Assembly (NCBI GenBank): GCA_902788865.1
Contig: CADALZ010000015.1
Span: 1-53,244 of the forward strand
Source: an uncultured Bacteroidales bacterium
GTDB lineage: Bacteria; Bacteroidota; Bacteroidia; Bacteroidales; Bacteroidaceae
Direction of reading: 5' to 3'
Length of the DNA: 53,244 nucleotides
This document shows, piece by piece, positions 15,583 through 24,704 of this stretch. The notes beneath the pieces are model-generated. The model was not told the DNA's origin, made no database searches, and saw nothing but the letters and a program-made list of their open reading frames with translations. Each line of letters opens with the position of its first letter. The stretch's first letter is position 1. The translations under genes and the position numbers were made by a program.

Positions 15583-15641
15583 GATATAGCATATCGGTGA
15601 CAGATGATATGGCATATCCTACACCGTTGATATAGCATATC
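15583..15641. promoter_or_regulatory. Three-unit palindrome array upstream of the his promoter
   Basis: GATATAGCATATC (15583-15595), GATATGGCATATC (15606-15618) and GATATAGCATATC (15629-15641) recur at an exact 23-bp period. Each has inverted GATAT/ATATC arms around an RGC centre. The 10-bp spacers are unrelated to one another, so the palindromes themselves look selected. The array ends 41 bp before the his -33 region, suiting a regulator-binding site. Confidence 0.55.
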
Positions 15642-15682
15642 GGCATAAACTGTGGCGGCAAGTCAATATTTGTGTTATAAAA

Positions 15683-15714
15683 GTTGTCATTTTATAAAAT
15701 AAATACTATATTTG
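15683..15714 (+). promoter_or_regulatory. Promoter of the his leader and hisG
   Basis: GTTG at 15683-15686, 20 bp, TATATTTG at 15707-15714. Predicted transcription start is near 15721, about 23 bp before the leader peptide ATG. Confidence 0.65.
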
Positions 15715-15743
15715 CAGCCGAAATGTAAATAAATTAATCAGAA

Positions 15744-15788
15744 ATGAAATATGTTGCTACATACCATCATCATCACCTCGTCGAATAG
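15744..15788 (+). CDS. hisL: his operon leader peptide
   Basis: The 14-residue frame encodes MKYVATYHHHHLVE, with four consecutive histidine codons (CAT CAT CAT CAC). It lies between a good promoter and a strong terminator, upstream of hisG. Runs of His codons in a short leader are the hallmark of attenuation: scarcity of charged tRNA-His stalls the ribosome here. The stop codon is immediately followed by the antiterminator strand at 15789. Confidence 0.85.
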   Translation: MKYVATYHHHHLVE

Positions 15789-15844
15789 TTCGGTGAGCAA
15801 TGTGTGTATGTTTCAATGAAGAGATAACAATGAGGCTTGCCGAA
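15789..15844 (+). promoter_or_regulatory. his antiterminator pairing
   Basis: TTCGGTGAGC (15789-15798), directly after the leader stop codon, can pair over all ten positions (two G-U) with GCTTGCCGAA (15835-15844). That second strand is the 5' half of the terminator. A ribosome stalled on the His codons leaves the first strand free, so this pairing forms and blocks termination; one that reaches the stop codon covers it. Confidence 0.75.
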
Positions 15845-15868
15845 TACGTTTGGTAAGCCTCTTTTTTT
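15832..15868 (+). terminator. his attenuator terminator
   Basis: GAGGCTTGCC and GGTAAGCCTC form a stem (one interior mismatch) around a short loop, followed by TTTTTTT at 15862-15868. It lies 27 bp before the hisG ATG. Confidence 0.85.
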
Positions 15869-15895
15869 AACGGATAAACAAAGTATAGAAAGTAT

Positions 15896-16750
15896 ATGTT
15901 AAGAATTGCTGTACAATCCAAAGGTCGTCTGTATGACGAGACCATGTCCTTCCTCTCAGAGTCGGACATCAAACTGAGTGCCACTAAGCAGCGCACGTTG
16001 CTCGTGGAATCTACCAATTTCCCGCTGGAGGTGCTGTATCTCCGCGATGATGACATCCCGCAGACAGTGGCTTCTGGTGTGGCCGACATCGGCATAGTGG
16101 GAGAGAATGAGTTTGTGGAGCGAGGAGAGGATGCCGTGATCATCAAGCGACTGGGTTTCAGCAAGTGCCGCCTCTCGTTGGCCATCCCTAAGGATGCCGA
16201 CTATACGGGTGTGCAGTGGTTTGAAGGGAAGAAGATTGCCACCAGCTACCCTAATATCCTGAAGCGCTTCTTGGCAGAGAACGGGGTGAATGCCTCTATC
16301 CACGTGATCAACGGTTCGGTGGAGATCTCTCCGGGCATCGGCCTCTCTGACGCCATCTTCGACATAGTGAGCTCTGGCTCTACGCTGGTGAGCAACCGCC
16401 TGCGTGAAGTAGAAGTGGTGATGAAATCGGAAGCGCTGCTGATAGGGCATAAGGCTATCTGTGCAGAGAAGCAAGAGGTGCTCGACGAACTGCTGTTCCG
16501 CATGAATGCGGTGAAGGTGGCCGAAGACAAGAAGTATGTGCTGATGAATGCGCCTAAGGATAAGGTGGACGAGATAGTGGCCGCCCTTCCTGGCATCAAG
16601 AGCCCTACTGTTATGCCTTTGGCGCAAGAAGGTTGGTGCTCTGTGCATACCGTGCTGGATCAGAAGTGTTTCTGGGAGATAATCGGGAAGCTGAAGGCTC
16701 TGGGCGCTCAAGGCATCTTGGTGCTTCCGATAGAGAAAATGATAGTTTGA
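15896..16750 (+). CDS. hisG: ATP phosphoribosyltransferase HisG
   Basis: The 284-residue enzyme joins ATP and PRPP in the first step of histidine synthesis. Its length shows the long form, with a catalytic part (RIAVQSKGRLYDETMSFL, VASGVADIGIVGENEFVE, and the PRPP loop IVSSGSTLVSNRLREVE) and a C-terminal regulatory ACT-like domain from about 210 that normally binds histidine. Expression should be under the leader-peptide attenuator just upstream. A 430-bp repeat-filled gap separates it from hisDC. Confidence 0.95.
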   Translation: MLRIAVQSKGRLYDETMSFLSESDIKLSATKQRTLLVESTNFPLEVLYLRDDDIPQTVASGVADIGIVGENEFVERGEDAVIIKRLGFSKCRLSLAIPKDADYTGVQWFEGKKIATSYPNILKRFLAENGVNASIHVINGSVEISPGIGLSDAIFDIVSSGSTLVSNRLREVEVVMKSEALLIGHKAICAEKQEVLDELLFRMNAVKVAEDKKYVLMNAPKDKVDEIVAALPGIKSPTVMPLAQEGWCSVHTVLDQKCFWEIIGKLKALGAQGILVLPIEKMIV

Positions 16751-16868
16751 ATTTTACGGCGAGCCGTAAATTCAAAAGATGCAAATATGCAAAAATGCAA
16801 TACGGCTGCGCCGTAATATTCAAAAATTCAAAAATTAAAAGATTAAAATAGTAAAATATTGCGTTTTG

Positions 16869-17035
16869 TAAGCCCCAGAGGGGCTTAATAGGGTAGCCAG
16901 CCATGTCAATGGCTGGTAATATGGATGCTATAGAGAGACAGCGTGCCGTAGGTACGCAAAAATATAGGTGGCGTACCTAAAGGCACGCATTCTATGGCCG
17001 CTATTTATCCAGCCATTGACATGGCTGGCTACCCT
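16869..17035. repeat. Nested inverted-repeat element in the hisG-hisD gap
   Basis: Arms 16890-16916 and 17009-17035 are perfect 27-bp inverted copies (AGGGTAGCCAGCCATG at the left end). Inside them GCGTGCCGTAGGTACGC (16941-16957) and GCGTACCTAAAGGCACGC (16971-16988) form a second stem. A separate perfect hairpin, TAAGCCCC-AGA-GGGGCTTA, lies at 16869-16887. The remainder of 16751-17181 is AT-rich with ATTCAAAA- and ATGCAAA-type short repeats and TACGGC palindromes; no gene is visible. Confidence 0.75.
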
Positions 17036-17181
17036 ATAAGATGCCTATGGCATCACCTTTTTGCATTTTGCATATTTGCATATTTTAATGTTTTAATTTT
17101 ACGGCGTAGCCGTATATGTGCCTATGGCATTACTTGCGAAACTTGAATATATATTATTAATAATTCATAATTATCGCGATT

Positions 17182-19539
17182 ATGATAGAAGTAAGATATC
17201 CTGATAAGGTTCAATGGAGCGAACTGCTGAAGCGCCCGTTGATAGAAGCCGAGGCGCTGTTTGACACCGTCCGTGAGATCATCCAGCAGGTGAGGGATGG
17301 GGGAGATGCTGCCGTGTTGGCTTTGGAGGCAAAGTTTGACAAGGTGCAGCTGTCTTCTCTGCAGGTGACTCCCGCAGAGATGGATGAAGCAGAGGGTTTG
17401 GTGTCTGACGAACTGAAGCAAGCCATCTGCTTGGCAAAGGAGAACATCGCTGCCTTCCATGCTGCGCAGAAGTTCGCTGGCGTAGAGGTGGAAACCTGTC
17501 CTGGCGTCAGCTGTTGGCAGAAATCTGTACCTATCGAGAAGGTGGGCCTCTATATCCCAGGAGGCACGGCACCGCTGTTCTCTACGGTGCTCATGCTGGC
17601 CGTACCGGCACAGATAGCCGGCTGCAAAGAGATAGTGCTCTGCACCCCTCCTGCAAGAGATGGCAAGGTGCATCCCGCAGTGCTCTATGCCGCACGAGTG
17701 GCAGGTGCCAGCAAGGTATTCAAAGCCGGTGGCGTGCAAGCCATTGCAGGAATGGCCTACGGTACGGCCTCTATTCCGAAGGTCTATAAAATCTTCGGTC
17801 CAGGCAACCAGTACGTCATGGCCGCCAAGCAGTTGGTAGGCCTCCACGAAGTGGCCATCGATATGCCAGCTGGTCCGTCGGAAGTAGAAGTGCTGGCCGA
17901 TGAAACCGCCAATCCGGTATTCGTGGCAGCCGATCTGCTCAGTCAGGCGGAGCACGGTGTAGATAGTCAGGCGATGCTCATCACCACCTCGGAGACATTA
18001 CTGCAAGCGGTGAGAGAGGAAGTGGATCGCCAACTCGCCCTCCTTCCTCGTAAGGACATTGCTGCTAAGTCGCTGGCAAACAGCAAACTGATATTGGTGC
18101 GCAGCATCGACGAAGCCGTGGAGATGACCAACGAATATGCACCAGAACACCTCATCATACAGACTAAAGACTACCATGACGTGGCCGAACGCATCGTCAA
18201 TGCCGGCTCTGTGTTCTTAGGCAACTATGCTTGTGAGAGTGCGGGCGACTATGCCTCTGGCACCAATCACACCCTTCCTACCAACGGCTATGCCAAGGCA
18301 TACAATGGTGTGAATCTGGATAGCTTCCATCGCAAGCTCACCTATCAGGAACTTACGGCACAAGGCATCCGACAGATAGGGCCAGCCGTAGAGGTGATGG
18401 CGGCTAATGAACAACTAGACGGGCACAAGAATGCCATGACCGTGCGCTTACAGTCGCTCGGCGATGAGGGCATGAAGATTGCGGCCTTCGATCTGAAGCG
18501 TCTCACCCGTCCGAATATCTGGAATCTGAAACCCTATTCCTCTGCACGCGATGAATATAAAGGCGTGGAAGCCAGCGTATTCCTCGATGCCAATGAGAAT
18601 CCGTATAATAATCCGCTGAACCGCTATCCCGACCCTCTGCAACTGCAGGTGAAGGAGAAACTGGCAAAGGTGAAAGGCGTGGCCGTGGATCAGATCTTCC
18701 TCGGCAATGGTAGCGATGAAGCCATCGACCTCCCATACCGCTGCTTCACCCGTCCGGGCATTGACAATGTGGTGGCCATAGAGCCTACATACGGCATGTA
18801 TAAGGTCTGTGCCGACATCAATGATGTGGAGTATCGTCCGGTGCTGCTCGACGAGCACTTCCAAATCACGGCAGAGAAACTGCTGGCCGCGTGCGATGCC
18901 AATACCAAGATCATCTGGATATGCTCACCAAACAATCCAACGGGAAATAGCATCGATCCTGCGGAGGTGCAGAAGGTGATAGAGCAGTTCCGCGGCATCG
19001 TGATCGTGGATGAGGCCTATTCCGACTTCTCCGCACAGAAGCCCTGGCGACTGATGCTCGATGAGCATCCTAACCTCATCGTGCTGAACACCTTCAGTAA
19101 GGCTTGGGGACGCGCTGCTATGCGACTGGGCATGGCTTTTGCCAGCAAGGACATCATCGCTATTTTTAATAAGGTGAAATATCCATACAATGTCAACCAA
19201 CTGACGCAGCAGGAAGCCCTCGCAGCACTCGATAATGCCGCGGATGTGGGCCGTTGGGTGGACGATATACTGCGTGAGCGCTCCTCTCTGATGGAACGCT
19301 TCGCTGCGCTGAAGGTCTGCGAGAAGGTTTATCCTACAGATGCCAACTTCTTCTTAGCAAAGGTGACGGATGCCAATCGCATCTATCAATACTTGGTAGG
19401 AGAGGGCATCATCGTAAGAAATAGAAATAAGGTGGCACTTTGCGGCAACTGCCTTCGCATCACCATCGGTACGCCAGAGGAGAATGAAGCGTTGCTGCAC
19501 TCGTTGAGTGGGTTTAGAGGCAGTACGACTGAACCGTAA
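17182..19539 (+). CDS. hisD/hisC: HisD-HisC fusion: histidinol dehydrogenase and histidinol-phosphate aminotransferase
   Basis: One 785-codon frame covers two normally separate enzymes. Residues 1-430 are HisD, which oxidises histidinol to histidine: [52 protein letters not shown], and [10 protein letters not shown]. Residues 431-785 are HisC, a PLP aminotransferase beginning [17 protein letters not shown], with [15 protein letters not shown], the catalytic Lys640 in TFSKAWGRA and an R-x-T-IGTP end. The two parts meet at [16 protein letters not shown], with full-length domains on both sides and no linker, so loss of a hisD stop codon is the likely origin. ATG 18472 could still serve as an internal hisC start. 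A sequencing error removing a stop is the alternative. Confidence 0.9.
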   Translation: MIEVRYPDKVQWSELLKRPLIEAEALFDTVREIIQQVRDGGDAAVLALEAKFDKVQLSSLQVTPAEMDEAEGLVSDELKQAICLAKENIAAFHAAQKFAGVEVETCPGVSCWQKSVPIEKVGLYIPGGTAPLFSTVLMLAVPAQIAGCKEIVLCTPPARDGKVHPAVLYAARVAGASKVFKAGGVQAIAGMAYGTASIPKVYKIFGPGNQYVMAAKQLVGLHEVAIDMPAGPSEVEVLADETANPVFVAADLLSQAEHGVDSQAMLITTSETLLQAVREEVDRQLALLPRKDIAAKSLANSKLILVRSIDEAVEMTNEYAPEHLIIQTKDYHDVAERIVNAGSVFLGNYACESAGDYASGTNHTLPTNGYAKAYNGVNLDSFHRKLTYQELTAQGIRQIGPAVEVMAANEQLDGHKNAMTVRLQSLGDEGMKIAAFDLKRLTRPNIWNLKPYSSARDEYKGVEASVFLDANENPYNNPLNRYPDPLQLQVKEKLAKVKGVAVDQIFLGNGSDEAIDLPYRCFTRPGIDNVVAIEPTYGMYKVCADINDVEYRPVLLDEHFQITAEKLLAACDANTKIIWICSPNNPTGNSIDPAEVQKVIEQFRGIVIVDEAYSDFSAQKPWRLMLDEHPNLIVLNTFSKAWGRAAMRLGMAFASKDIIAIFNKVKYPYNVNQLTQQEALAALDNAADVGRWVDDILRERSSLMERFAALKVCEKVYPTDANFFLAKVTDANRIYQYLVGEGIIVRNRNKVALCGNCLRITIGTPEENEALLHSLSGFRGSTTEP

Positions 19540-19583
19540 ATTCAAAAATGCAAGAATTCAAAAATGCAAGAATAAACATAGAG

Positions 19584-19653
19584 CTTAATGTTTAATGTTT
19601 AATGTTTAAAGTTTAAAGTTTAATGTTTAACGTTTAATGTTTGACGTTTAATG
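19584..19653 (+). repeat. Ten-unit heptamer repeat running into the hisB start
   Basis: Ten contiguous 7-bp units of the form TTTAATG (variants CTTAATG, TTTAAAG, TTTAACG, TTTGACG) fill 19584-19653. The ATG of the tenth unit is the hisB start codon. Confidence 0.85.
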
Positions 19654-20799
19654 AAGAAAGTCCTATTTATAGATCGTGACGGCACTCTTGTCATCGAACC
19701 GCCTATCACCTATCAGGTGGATACGTTCGAGCAGTTGGAGTTCTATCCAGGCGTGATGCGCCATCTGGGTTTCATCCGCTCAAACCTCGACTTTGAGTTT
19801 GCGCTGGTGAGCAATCAAGACGGATTGGGAAAGCCGACTTATCCGCAAGAGCGCTTCGATGCCATTCAGCGTCTCATCATGCAGACGCTGGAAGGGGAGG
19901 GCATCACGTTCGATGAAATATATATCGATCCCAGTACGCCAGAGGAGAACTCTCCCAACAGGAAACCACGCACTGGCATGCTGGGAAAGTATATTGGCAA
20001 TCCGGAGTACGACTTGGCTGGTAGCTTCGTGATAGGCGATCGCTACACGGATGTGGAACTGGCGCATAATCTGGGATGCAAGGCCATCTTGCTGCAAAAA
20101 GATAAGAGCTCCTTGCATCTGAAGAGTGAGGGAGGGGAGACCGAAGTGCCGGGATTGGCCGACGATTGTGTGTTGGCTACTACCGACTGGGCACGCATTG
20201 CGGAGTTCCTTTTCGCCGGTGAGCGTACGGCCGAGGTGCATCGCGTCACCAGTGAGACGGATGTGTATGTGTGGCTCTGTCTCGATGGAACGGGGACTTG
20301 CTCCATCGACACAGGTTTGGGCTTCTTCGACCATATGCTGGAGCAGATAGGGCGTCATGGAGGCATGGATCTCACGATTAAGGTGAAGGGCGACCTTCAT
20401 GTGGATGAGCATCACACCATAGAGGATACGGCCATCGCACTGGGAGAGTGTCTGTATCAGGCACTTGGCAGTAAGCGAGGCATAGAGCGCTATGGCTTTG
20501 CCCTCCCGATGGACGATTGTCTCTGTCAGGTATGCCTCGATTTCGGCGGTCGTCCATGGTTGGTATGGGATGCCGAGTTTCATCGTGAGAAGATAGGAGA
20601 GATGCCTACGGAAATGTTCCTCCATTTCTTCAAGTCGCTCAGCGACAATGCACGCATGAACCTCAATATCAAGGCCGAAGGAGAGAACGAACACCACAAG
20701 ATAGAAGGCATATTCAAGGCATTGGCACGGGCACTTAAGATGGCTGTGCGCAGAGATATTTACCACTATCAGCTTCCGAGTTCAAAGGGAGTTTTATAG
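19651..20799 (+). CDS. hisB: Bifunctional histidinol-phosphatase / imidazoleglycerol-phosphate dehydratase HisB
   Basis: The 382-residue protein joins two pathway enzymes. Residues 1-165 are a HAD-type phosphatase with the nucleophile motif FIDRDGTLV (Asp8, Asp10) and [10 protein letters not shown]. Residues about 190-382 are the dehydratase, with [27 protein letters not shown] and the repeated [17 protein letters not shown] metal-binding motifs. The fused form is standard in Enterobacteria and Bacteroidota and supplies the phosphatase step missing elsewhere. The start codon is provided by a heptamer repeat. It closes the first his cluster. Confidence 0.95.
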   Translation: MKKVLFIDRDGTLVIEPPITYQVDTFEQLEFYPGVMRHLGFIRSNLDFEFALVSNQDGLGKPTYPQERFDAIQRLIMQTLEGEGITFDEIYIDPSTPEENSPNRKPRTGMLGKYIGNPEYDLAGSFVIGDRYTDVELAHNLGCKAILLQKDKSSLHLKSEGGETEVPGLADDCVLATTDWARIAEFLFAGERTAEVHRVTSETDVYVWLCLDGTGTCSIDTGLGFFDHMLEQIGRHGGMDLTIKVKGDLHVDEHHTIEDTAIALGECLYQALGSKRGIERYGFALPMDDCLCQVCLDFGGRPWLVWDAEFHREKIGEMPTEMFLHFFKSLSDNARMNLNIKAEGENEHHKIEGIFKALARALKMAVRRDIYHYQLPSSKGVL

Positions 20800-20819
20800 T
20801 TAATTGAAAATTGAGAATT

Positions 20820-21563
20820 ATGGTTGTGGATGAGATTTTTGGTCGTACGGAGTTGCTGATAGGCACGGAAGCTATGGAGTGCATGACACAGAAGCGCGTC
20901 ATCGTCTTCGGCGTAGGAGGCGTGGGGAGTTGGTGTGTAGAGAGCTTAGTGCGCTCGGGCATCGGTCATCTCACCATCGTGGATGCCGACTGCGTGTGTA
21001 CGTCGAACATCAACCGTCAGCTCATGGCTACTACCGCCACAGTGGGACAGGTGAAAGTGGAAGCGCTGAAGGGGCGCTTGCTGCAAATCAATCCGCAGCT
21101 GGATCTCACGGCTCTCCAGAAGGTCTATACCGAGGAGACGGCCGATGAGTTCGCATTAGATACCTACGACTACATCATCGATGCCATCGACAGTCTGAAA
21201 GACAAGGCTTCACTTATCTTGCGGGCCACCCGCACCAAAGCACACTTCTTCTCTTCCATGGGAGCAGCGTTGAAGTTGGACCCCACCAAGATACAAGTGG
21301 CAGAGTTCTGGAAGGTGAAGGGCGACCCACTGGCACGTGCATTGCGTCAGCGCTTCAAGAAGCAAGGCACATTCCCAGCGCGTAAGTTCAAGTGCGTGTA
21401 TAGTGAAGAGCTGGTGCGCAATCAAGGCACCCCCATGGCTCCCGATGCCACAGGCCTCTTGCCGCCCAAAGCTCAAGTCAATGGCACACTGGCACATATC
21501 ACCGCCATCTTCGGCTTCATGCTGGCAGGGCTGGTGGTGGAAGATATATTGAATGAAGGTTGA
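20820..21563 (+). CDS. tcdA: tRNA threonylcarbamoyladenosine dehydratase
   Basis: The 247-residue protein, from ATG 20820, belongs to the E1-like/ThiF family. It has the nucleotide-binding VFGVGGVGSWCVESLVRSGI, the IVDAD-C-NINRQL adenylation motif, and AIDSLKDKASLI, ending in a membrane-proximal helix. TcdA (CsdL) uses ATP to cyclise t6A at position 37 of ANN-decoding tRNAs. TTG 20811 is in frame but lies in repeat-like sequence. It overlaps the start of the next gene by 11 bp, suggesting cotranslation. Confidence 0.9.
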   Translation: MVVDEIFGRTELLIGTEAMECMTQKRVIVFGVGGVGSWCVESLVRSGIGHLTIVDADCVCTSNINRQLMATTATVGQVKVEALKGRLLQINPQLDLTALQKVYTEETADEFALDTYDYIIDAIDSLKDKASLILRATRTKAHFFSSMGAALKLDPTKIQVAEFWKVKGDPLARALRQRFKKQGTFPARKFKCVYSEELVRNQGTPMAPDATGLLPPKAQVNGTLAHITAIFGFMLAGLVVEDILNEG

Positions 21564-22617
21564 GAGAATGACGAAAGGAAAGCAAAAATATGAATGGAAA
21601 TGGATACTGACGGTGCTTGTTGGCATCGGCATCTTCCTTTTGTGCCTCTTCCCTCTGAGAGCACTGTTGAACTACCATGAAGAGTCGCATCTCTTCAGAT
21701 GGACATCCTATTATTTCAGGGAGCAGATGACTTCATGGCAAGGTTTTCTGGAATTTGTGGTGTCGTTTATTGTGCAGTTCTTCTATGTGGCTGCTTTAGG
21801 AAGCTTTATACTGGCACTACTGGTCATGGCTTTTCAGCGGCTCACTTGGTGGCTCCTGAAGAAAGTGGGGCGCTGGGAGTGGGGGCTCTATCTGCTGAGT
21901 TTCATACCAGCTTTATGCTTATTCTTTTATTTCTTTATCCCCAAAGATTACTGGAACGACGAGAAGTTTAGAGAAGTAGTGACATACGACTATCTAGAGC
22001 GCACGCATCAATGGCAGTCGATTTTGAAGCTGACGAGATCTGCAGCCCCAAAGACTGAATGCGGCATTTGGTGCACCAATTATGCCCTTGGTATGACGGG
22101 ACAACTCGATCAGATGGAGTCTTATCCGCAATGTGGTCCAGAGGGATTGCTGAATGACGCTCTACAGAAACCATCTTTTGCCCTCTACTCTATGAGCGAT
22201 ATTTACTTCCAGTTGGGCAGTGTCAATGAAGCCGAGCGCATAGCATTCAACGCTAAGCAATATTTGCCAAACGACCATAAGAGTGGAAGACTCTACAGAC
22301 GATTGGCAGAAGCCAACATCGTCAATGGGCACTATGACATAGCGGCCAAGTACCTCCATTTCTTGGAATCTACCATTTTCTATCGCACTTTCGCCAAGCG
22401 TTGGCTTTCAGACATTGGCGATGAGGCCAAAGTGGATGCTACATACGGCCGTGTCCGTCAGTTCCGTCAGAAGGAGGGCCGTTGGCTCACTTCCAATGCT
22501 AAAGAAGTGATGCTGTTGCAGTTGGTAGAAACGAATGAAGATAATAAGTTGGCGTTTAATTACTTGGTTGCATACAGATTGTTACAACTGGGCTATATTC
22601 AAAGCGATAGTGAATGA
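21553..22617 (+). CDS. DUF6057-like integral membrane protein
   Basis: The 354-residue protein has about three membrane segments in the first 130 residues (ILTVLVGIGIFLLCLFPL, FLEFVVSFIVQFFYVAALG, LYLLSFIPALCLFFYFFI) and a soluble helical C-terminal half with tetratrico-like features (LYSMSDIYFQLGSVNEAERI, RLYRRLAEANIVNGHYDIAA). I associate this arrangement, followed by a TolB-like lipoprotein, with DUF6057 in Bacteroidales. It overlaps both neighbours (11 bp and 4 bp), so the three form one translational unit. Function unknown. Confidence 0.55.
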   Translation: MKVERMTKGKQKYEWKWILTVLVGIGIFLLCLFPLRALLNYHEESHLFRWTSYYFREQMTSWQGFLEFVVSFIVQFFYVAALGSFILALLVMAFQRLTWWLLKKVGRWEWGLYLLSFIPALCLFFYFFIPKDYWNDEKFREVVTYDYLERTHQWQSILKLTRSAAPKTECGIWCTNYALGMTGQLDQMESYPQCGPEGLLNDALQKPSFALYSMSDIYFQLGSVNEAERIAFNAKQYLPNDHKSGRLYRRLAEANIVNGHYDIAAKYLHFLESTIFYRTFAKRWLSDIGDEAKVDATYGRVRQFRQKEGRWLTSNAKEVMLLQLVETNEDNKLAFNYLVAYRLLQLGYIQSDSE

Positions 22618-24095
22618 TGAAGTACGTGGTATATATATGGCTCACACTCAGCCTTCTGATGGGCTGTAGCTCATTGCCAGAGCATCCCCAAATCAGTGAT
22701 GCCCTTCCTCCGATATTCCCTGACTATATAGGTGTCACAATACCCGATGGCATCGCCCCGCTCAATTTTGACGTGAAAGGGCGCAAGAGTGCGGATATCA
22801 TAGATGTGGTGGTCAAAGGCGGAAAAGGCGGTGAAGTGCATGCCAATGGGAAGTATGCCCGTTTTGATATGGAAGAGTGGCATGTGCTGGTTCATCAGAA
22901 TGTAGGCGACAGCCTCACACTGACCGTCAGCATTCGGGAAGATGGCACATGGACGCAGTACAAGCCTTTCAGTATCTATGTGAGTGCAGATGCCTTGCCA
23001 GAATGGGGATTGACCTATCGAAGAGTGCCACCCGGCTACGATGCGTATGGAAACATGGGTATCTATCAGCGAAATCTGAGTAGTTTTGAAGAACAGGCTT
23101 TGGTGGAAAATACGGCTATTGATCAGAATTGTGTCAACTGCCACGCCATGAATCGTGGCAATGCCGAGCAGTTCACATTCCACGTGAGAGGTAAATATGG
23201 CGCTACGATAGTGGGCACAGAGGGGAAGACGGAAGTGCTGGCTCCACAGAATCAGGAACTTGGCGGCGGAATGGTATATCCATTCTGGCATCCTTCTGGA
23301 AGTTTTATCGCCTATTCTACGAATGAAACGCATCAGAATTTTCACCAGCTGAGGGACTTACGTGTGGAGGTGTATGATAGGAAGTCTGACATTATCATCT
23401 ATAAGCCATCCACCCACGAGATACTTCTTGATAGTATTTTGGCAAAGCCAGATGTCTTGGAGAACTATCCAGCCTTCTCTCCAGACGGCGAATGGCTCTA
23501 TTTCACCTCTGCACAGCGCGTAGATACTATCTGGAAGAACTATCAGGATGTGAAGTATGACATCTGTCGCATTCGTTTTGATGCTGCTACTGGCATGATG
23601 GGCGATAGTATAGAGACGGTGGTGGATGCCCGAAGTATGAAGAAGAGTGCCAATATGCCGCGTATCTCTTATGATGGCAGGTTCCTGCTTTATACGATGA
23701 CCGATTATGGTTGTTTCCCTATCTGGCATCCTGAGGCCGACTTATGGATGATGGATCTTCAGACGGGAGAGTCTTTCCCTCTCGATGGAGCCAATAGCAA
23801 TGATTCGGAGAGCTTCCATAATTGGAGCCTCAATTCTCACTGGATAGTATTTACTACTCGAAGAGACGATGGCCTTTATACCACGCTCTATTTAGCGCAT
23901 GTCGATGAACATGGTCGGGCTTCGAAGCCCTTCTGTCTGCCGCAACAGAATCCAAAGGAGTACTTTGCAGAAACCATTTACTCCATTAATACTCCTGAAT
24001 TTGTGCAGACGGAAATTCATAGGGATAAAGCACAGCTGTATAAGCGTTTACTGGGCAGTGAGCGCGTTTCTACCGCTCTTAAAGTAGCAGATTAG
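22614..24095 (+). CDS. TolB-like beta-propeller lipoprotein with a CxxCH haem motif
   Basis: The 493-residue protein has a lipoprotein signal (LTLSLLMGC, Cys18). Residues 173-177 read CVNCH, the covalent haem c attachment motif, in DQNCVNCHAMNRG. Beyond that, repeated blades appear: YPFWHPSGSFIAYSTN, YPAFSPDGEWLYFTSA, MPRISYDGRFLLYTM and WSLNSHWIVFTTRR, the WD40/TolB-type PD40 pattern. It is probably a periplasm-facing lipoprotein. The pairing of a cytochrome-like motif with a propeller is characteristic of this lipoprotein group, but its role is unknown to me. Start overlaps the previous stop (ATGATGA). Confidence 0.75.
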   Translation: MMKYVVYIWLTLSLLMGCSSLPEHPQISDALPPIFPDYIGVTIPDGIAPLNFDVKGRKSADIIDVVVKGGKGGEVHANGKYARFDMEEWHVLVHQNVGDSLTLTVSIREDGTWTQYKPFSIYVSADALPEWGLTYRRVPPGYDAYGNMGIYQRNLSSFEEQALVENTAIDQNCVNCHAMNRGNAEQFTFHVRGKYGATIVGTEGKTEVLAPQNQELGGGMVYPFWHPSGSFIAYSTNETHQNFHQLRDLRVEVYDRKSDIIIYKPSTHEILLDSILAKPDVLENYPAFSPDGEWLYFTSAQRVDTIWKNYQDVKYDICRIRFDAATGMMGDSIETVVDARSMKKSANMPRISYDGRFLLYTMTDYGCFPIWHPEADLWMMDLQTGESFPLDGANSNDSESFHNWSLNSHWIVFTTRRDDGLYTTLYLAHVDEHGRASKPFCLPQQNPKEYFAETIYSINTPEFVQTEIHRDKAQLYKRLLGSERVSTALKVAD

Positions 24096-24106
24096 AATTT
24101 TATTAT

Positions 24107-24114
24107 TACCTTTG
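24107..24114 (+). promoter_or_regulatory. -7 element of the DUF4738 gene, TACCTTTG
   Basis: Matches TAnnTTTG and lies 14 bp before the ATG at 24129. No TTTG is found at -33. Confidence 0.5.
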
Positions 24115-24128
24115 CAGAAAAAAATAGG

Positions 24129-24701
24129 ATGATGAAAAAGAAATTATACCTCATAATGACATTGGTTTTGGCACTGCTTACCTCTTGTGGAGGCGGAAGT
24201 GGTAGTACGGGACTTTTTGGAAGGTCGGAAGCGCAGCCTTCGGAGGAAGAGGCACCGAAAGGTCCTCAATCCATGCAAGACTCTGATATCACTGTCCCCG
24301 TGCAGGTGGGGAGCAGAGAATTCCAATCCAATGTGGTGCGTAGGCCTGACAACAGACTGCCCATGGTCACCAATGAACAAGGCCAGAAGTTCGTGGACAA
24401 TCGCATCACCCTCCGACTGCAGGAAGGTAGCCGACAGGTGGTGAACCGTGAGTTTACGAAAGCCGACTTTGCGCCTTTCCTCGATGCAGAATTTCAGCGC
24501 AATGCCATATTAGAAGGCTTGGTGTTTGATAAGGTCGAAGGCAGCATCATACTCTATGCTGCAAGTGTGGCCTATCCAGAGAGCGACCTCTACGTGCCCT
24601 TCCAAATCACGGTCACTACAACTGGCAATATCAGCATCGCCAAGAGTGATGTGATGGACGAGTACGAGGCTACTCCGGATAGCCTCACACAACAGCAGTA
24701 A
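24129..24701 (+). CDS. DUF4738-like lipoprotein
   Basis: The 190-residue protein has a lipoprotein signal ending LLTSC (Cys20), a Gly/Ser/Glu-rich tether (21-50), and a compact beta-rich domain: LPMVTNEQGQKFVDNRITLR, VVNREFTKADFAPFLDAEF, AILEGLVFDKVEGSIILYAA, SDLYVPFQITVTTTG. This order matches DUF4738 as I know it. Function unknown. The C-terminal tail is Glu/Gln-rich. The stop lies 3 bp from the convergent glutamine synthetase stop. Confidence 0.7.
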   Translation: MMKKKLYLIMTLVLALLTSCGGGSGSTGLFGRSEAQPSEEEAPKGPQSMQDSDITVPVQVGSREFQSNVVRRPDNRLPMVTNEQGQKFVDNRITLRLQEGSRQVVNREFTKADFAPFLDAEFQRNAILEGLVFDKVEGSIILYAASVAYPESDLYVPFQITVTTTGNISIAKSDVMDEYEATPDSLTQQQ

Positions 24702-24704
24702 ACT

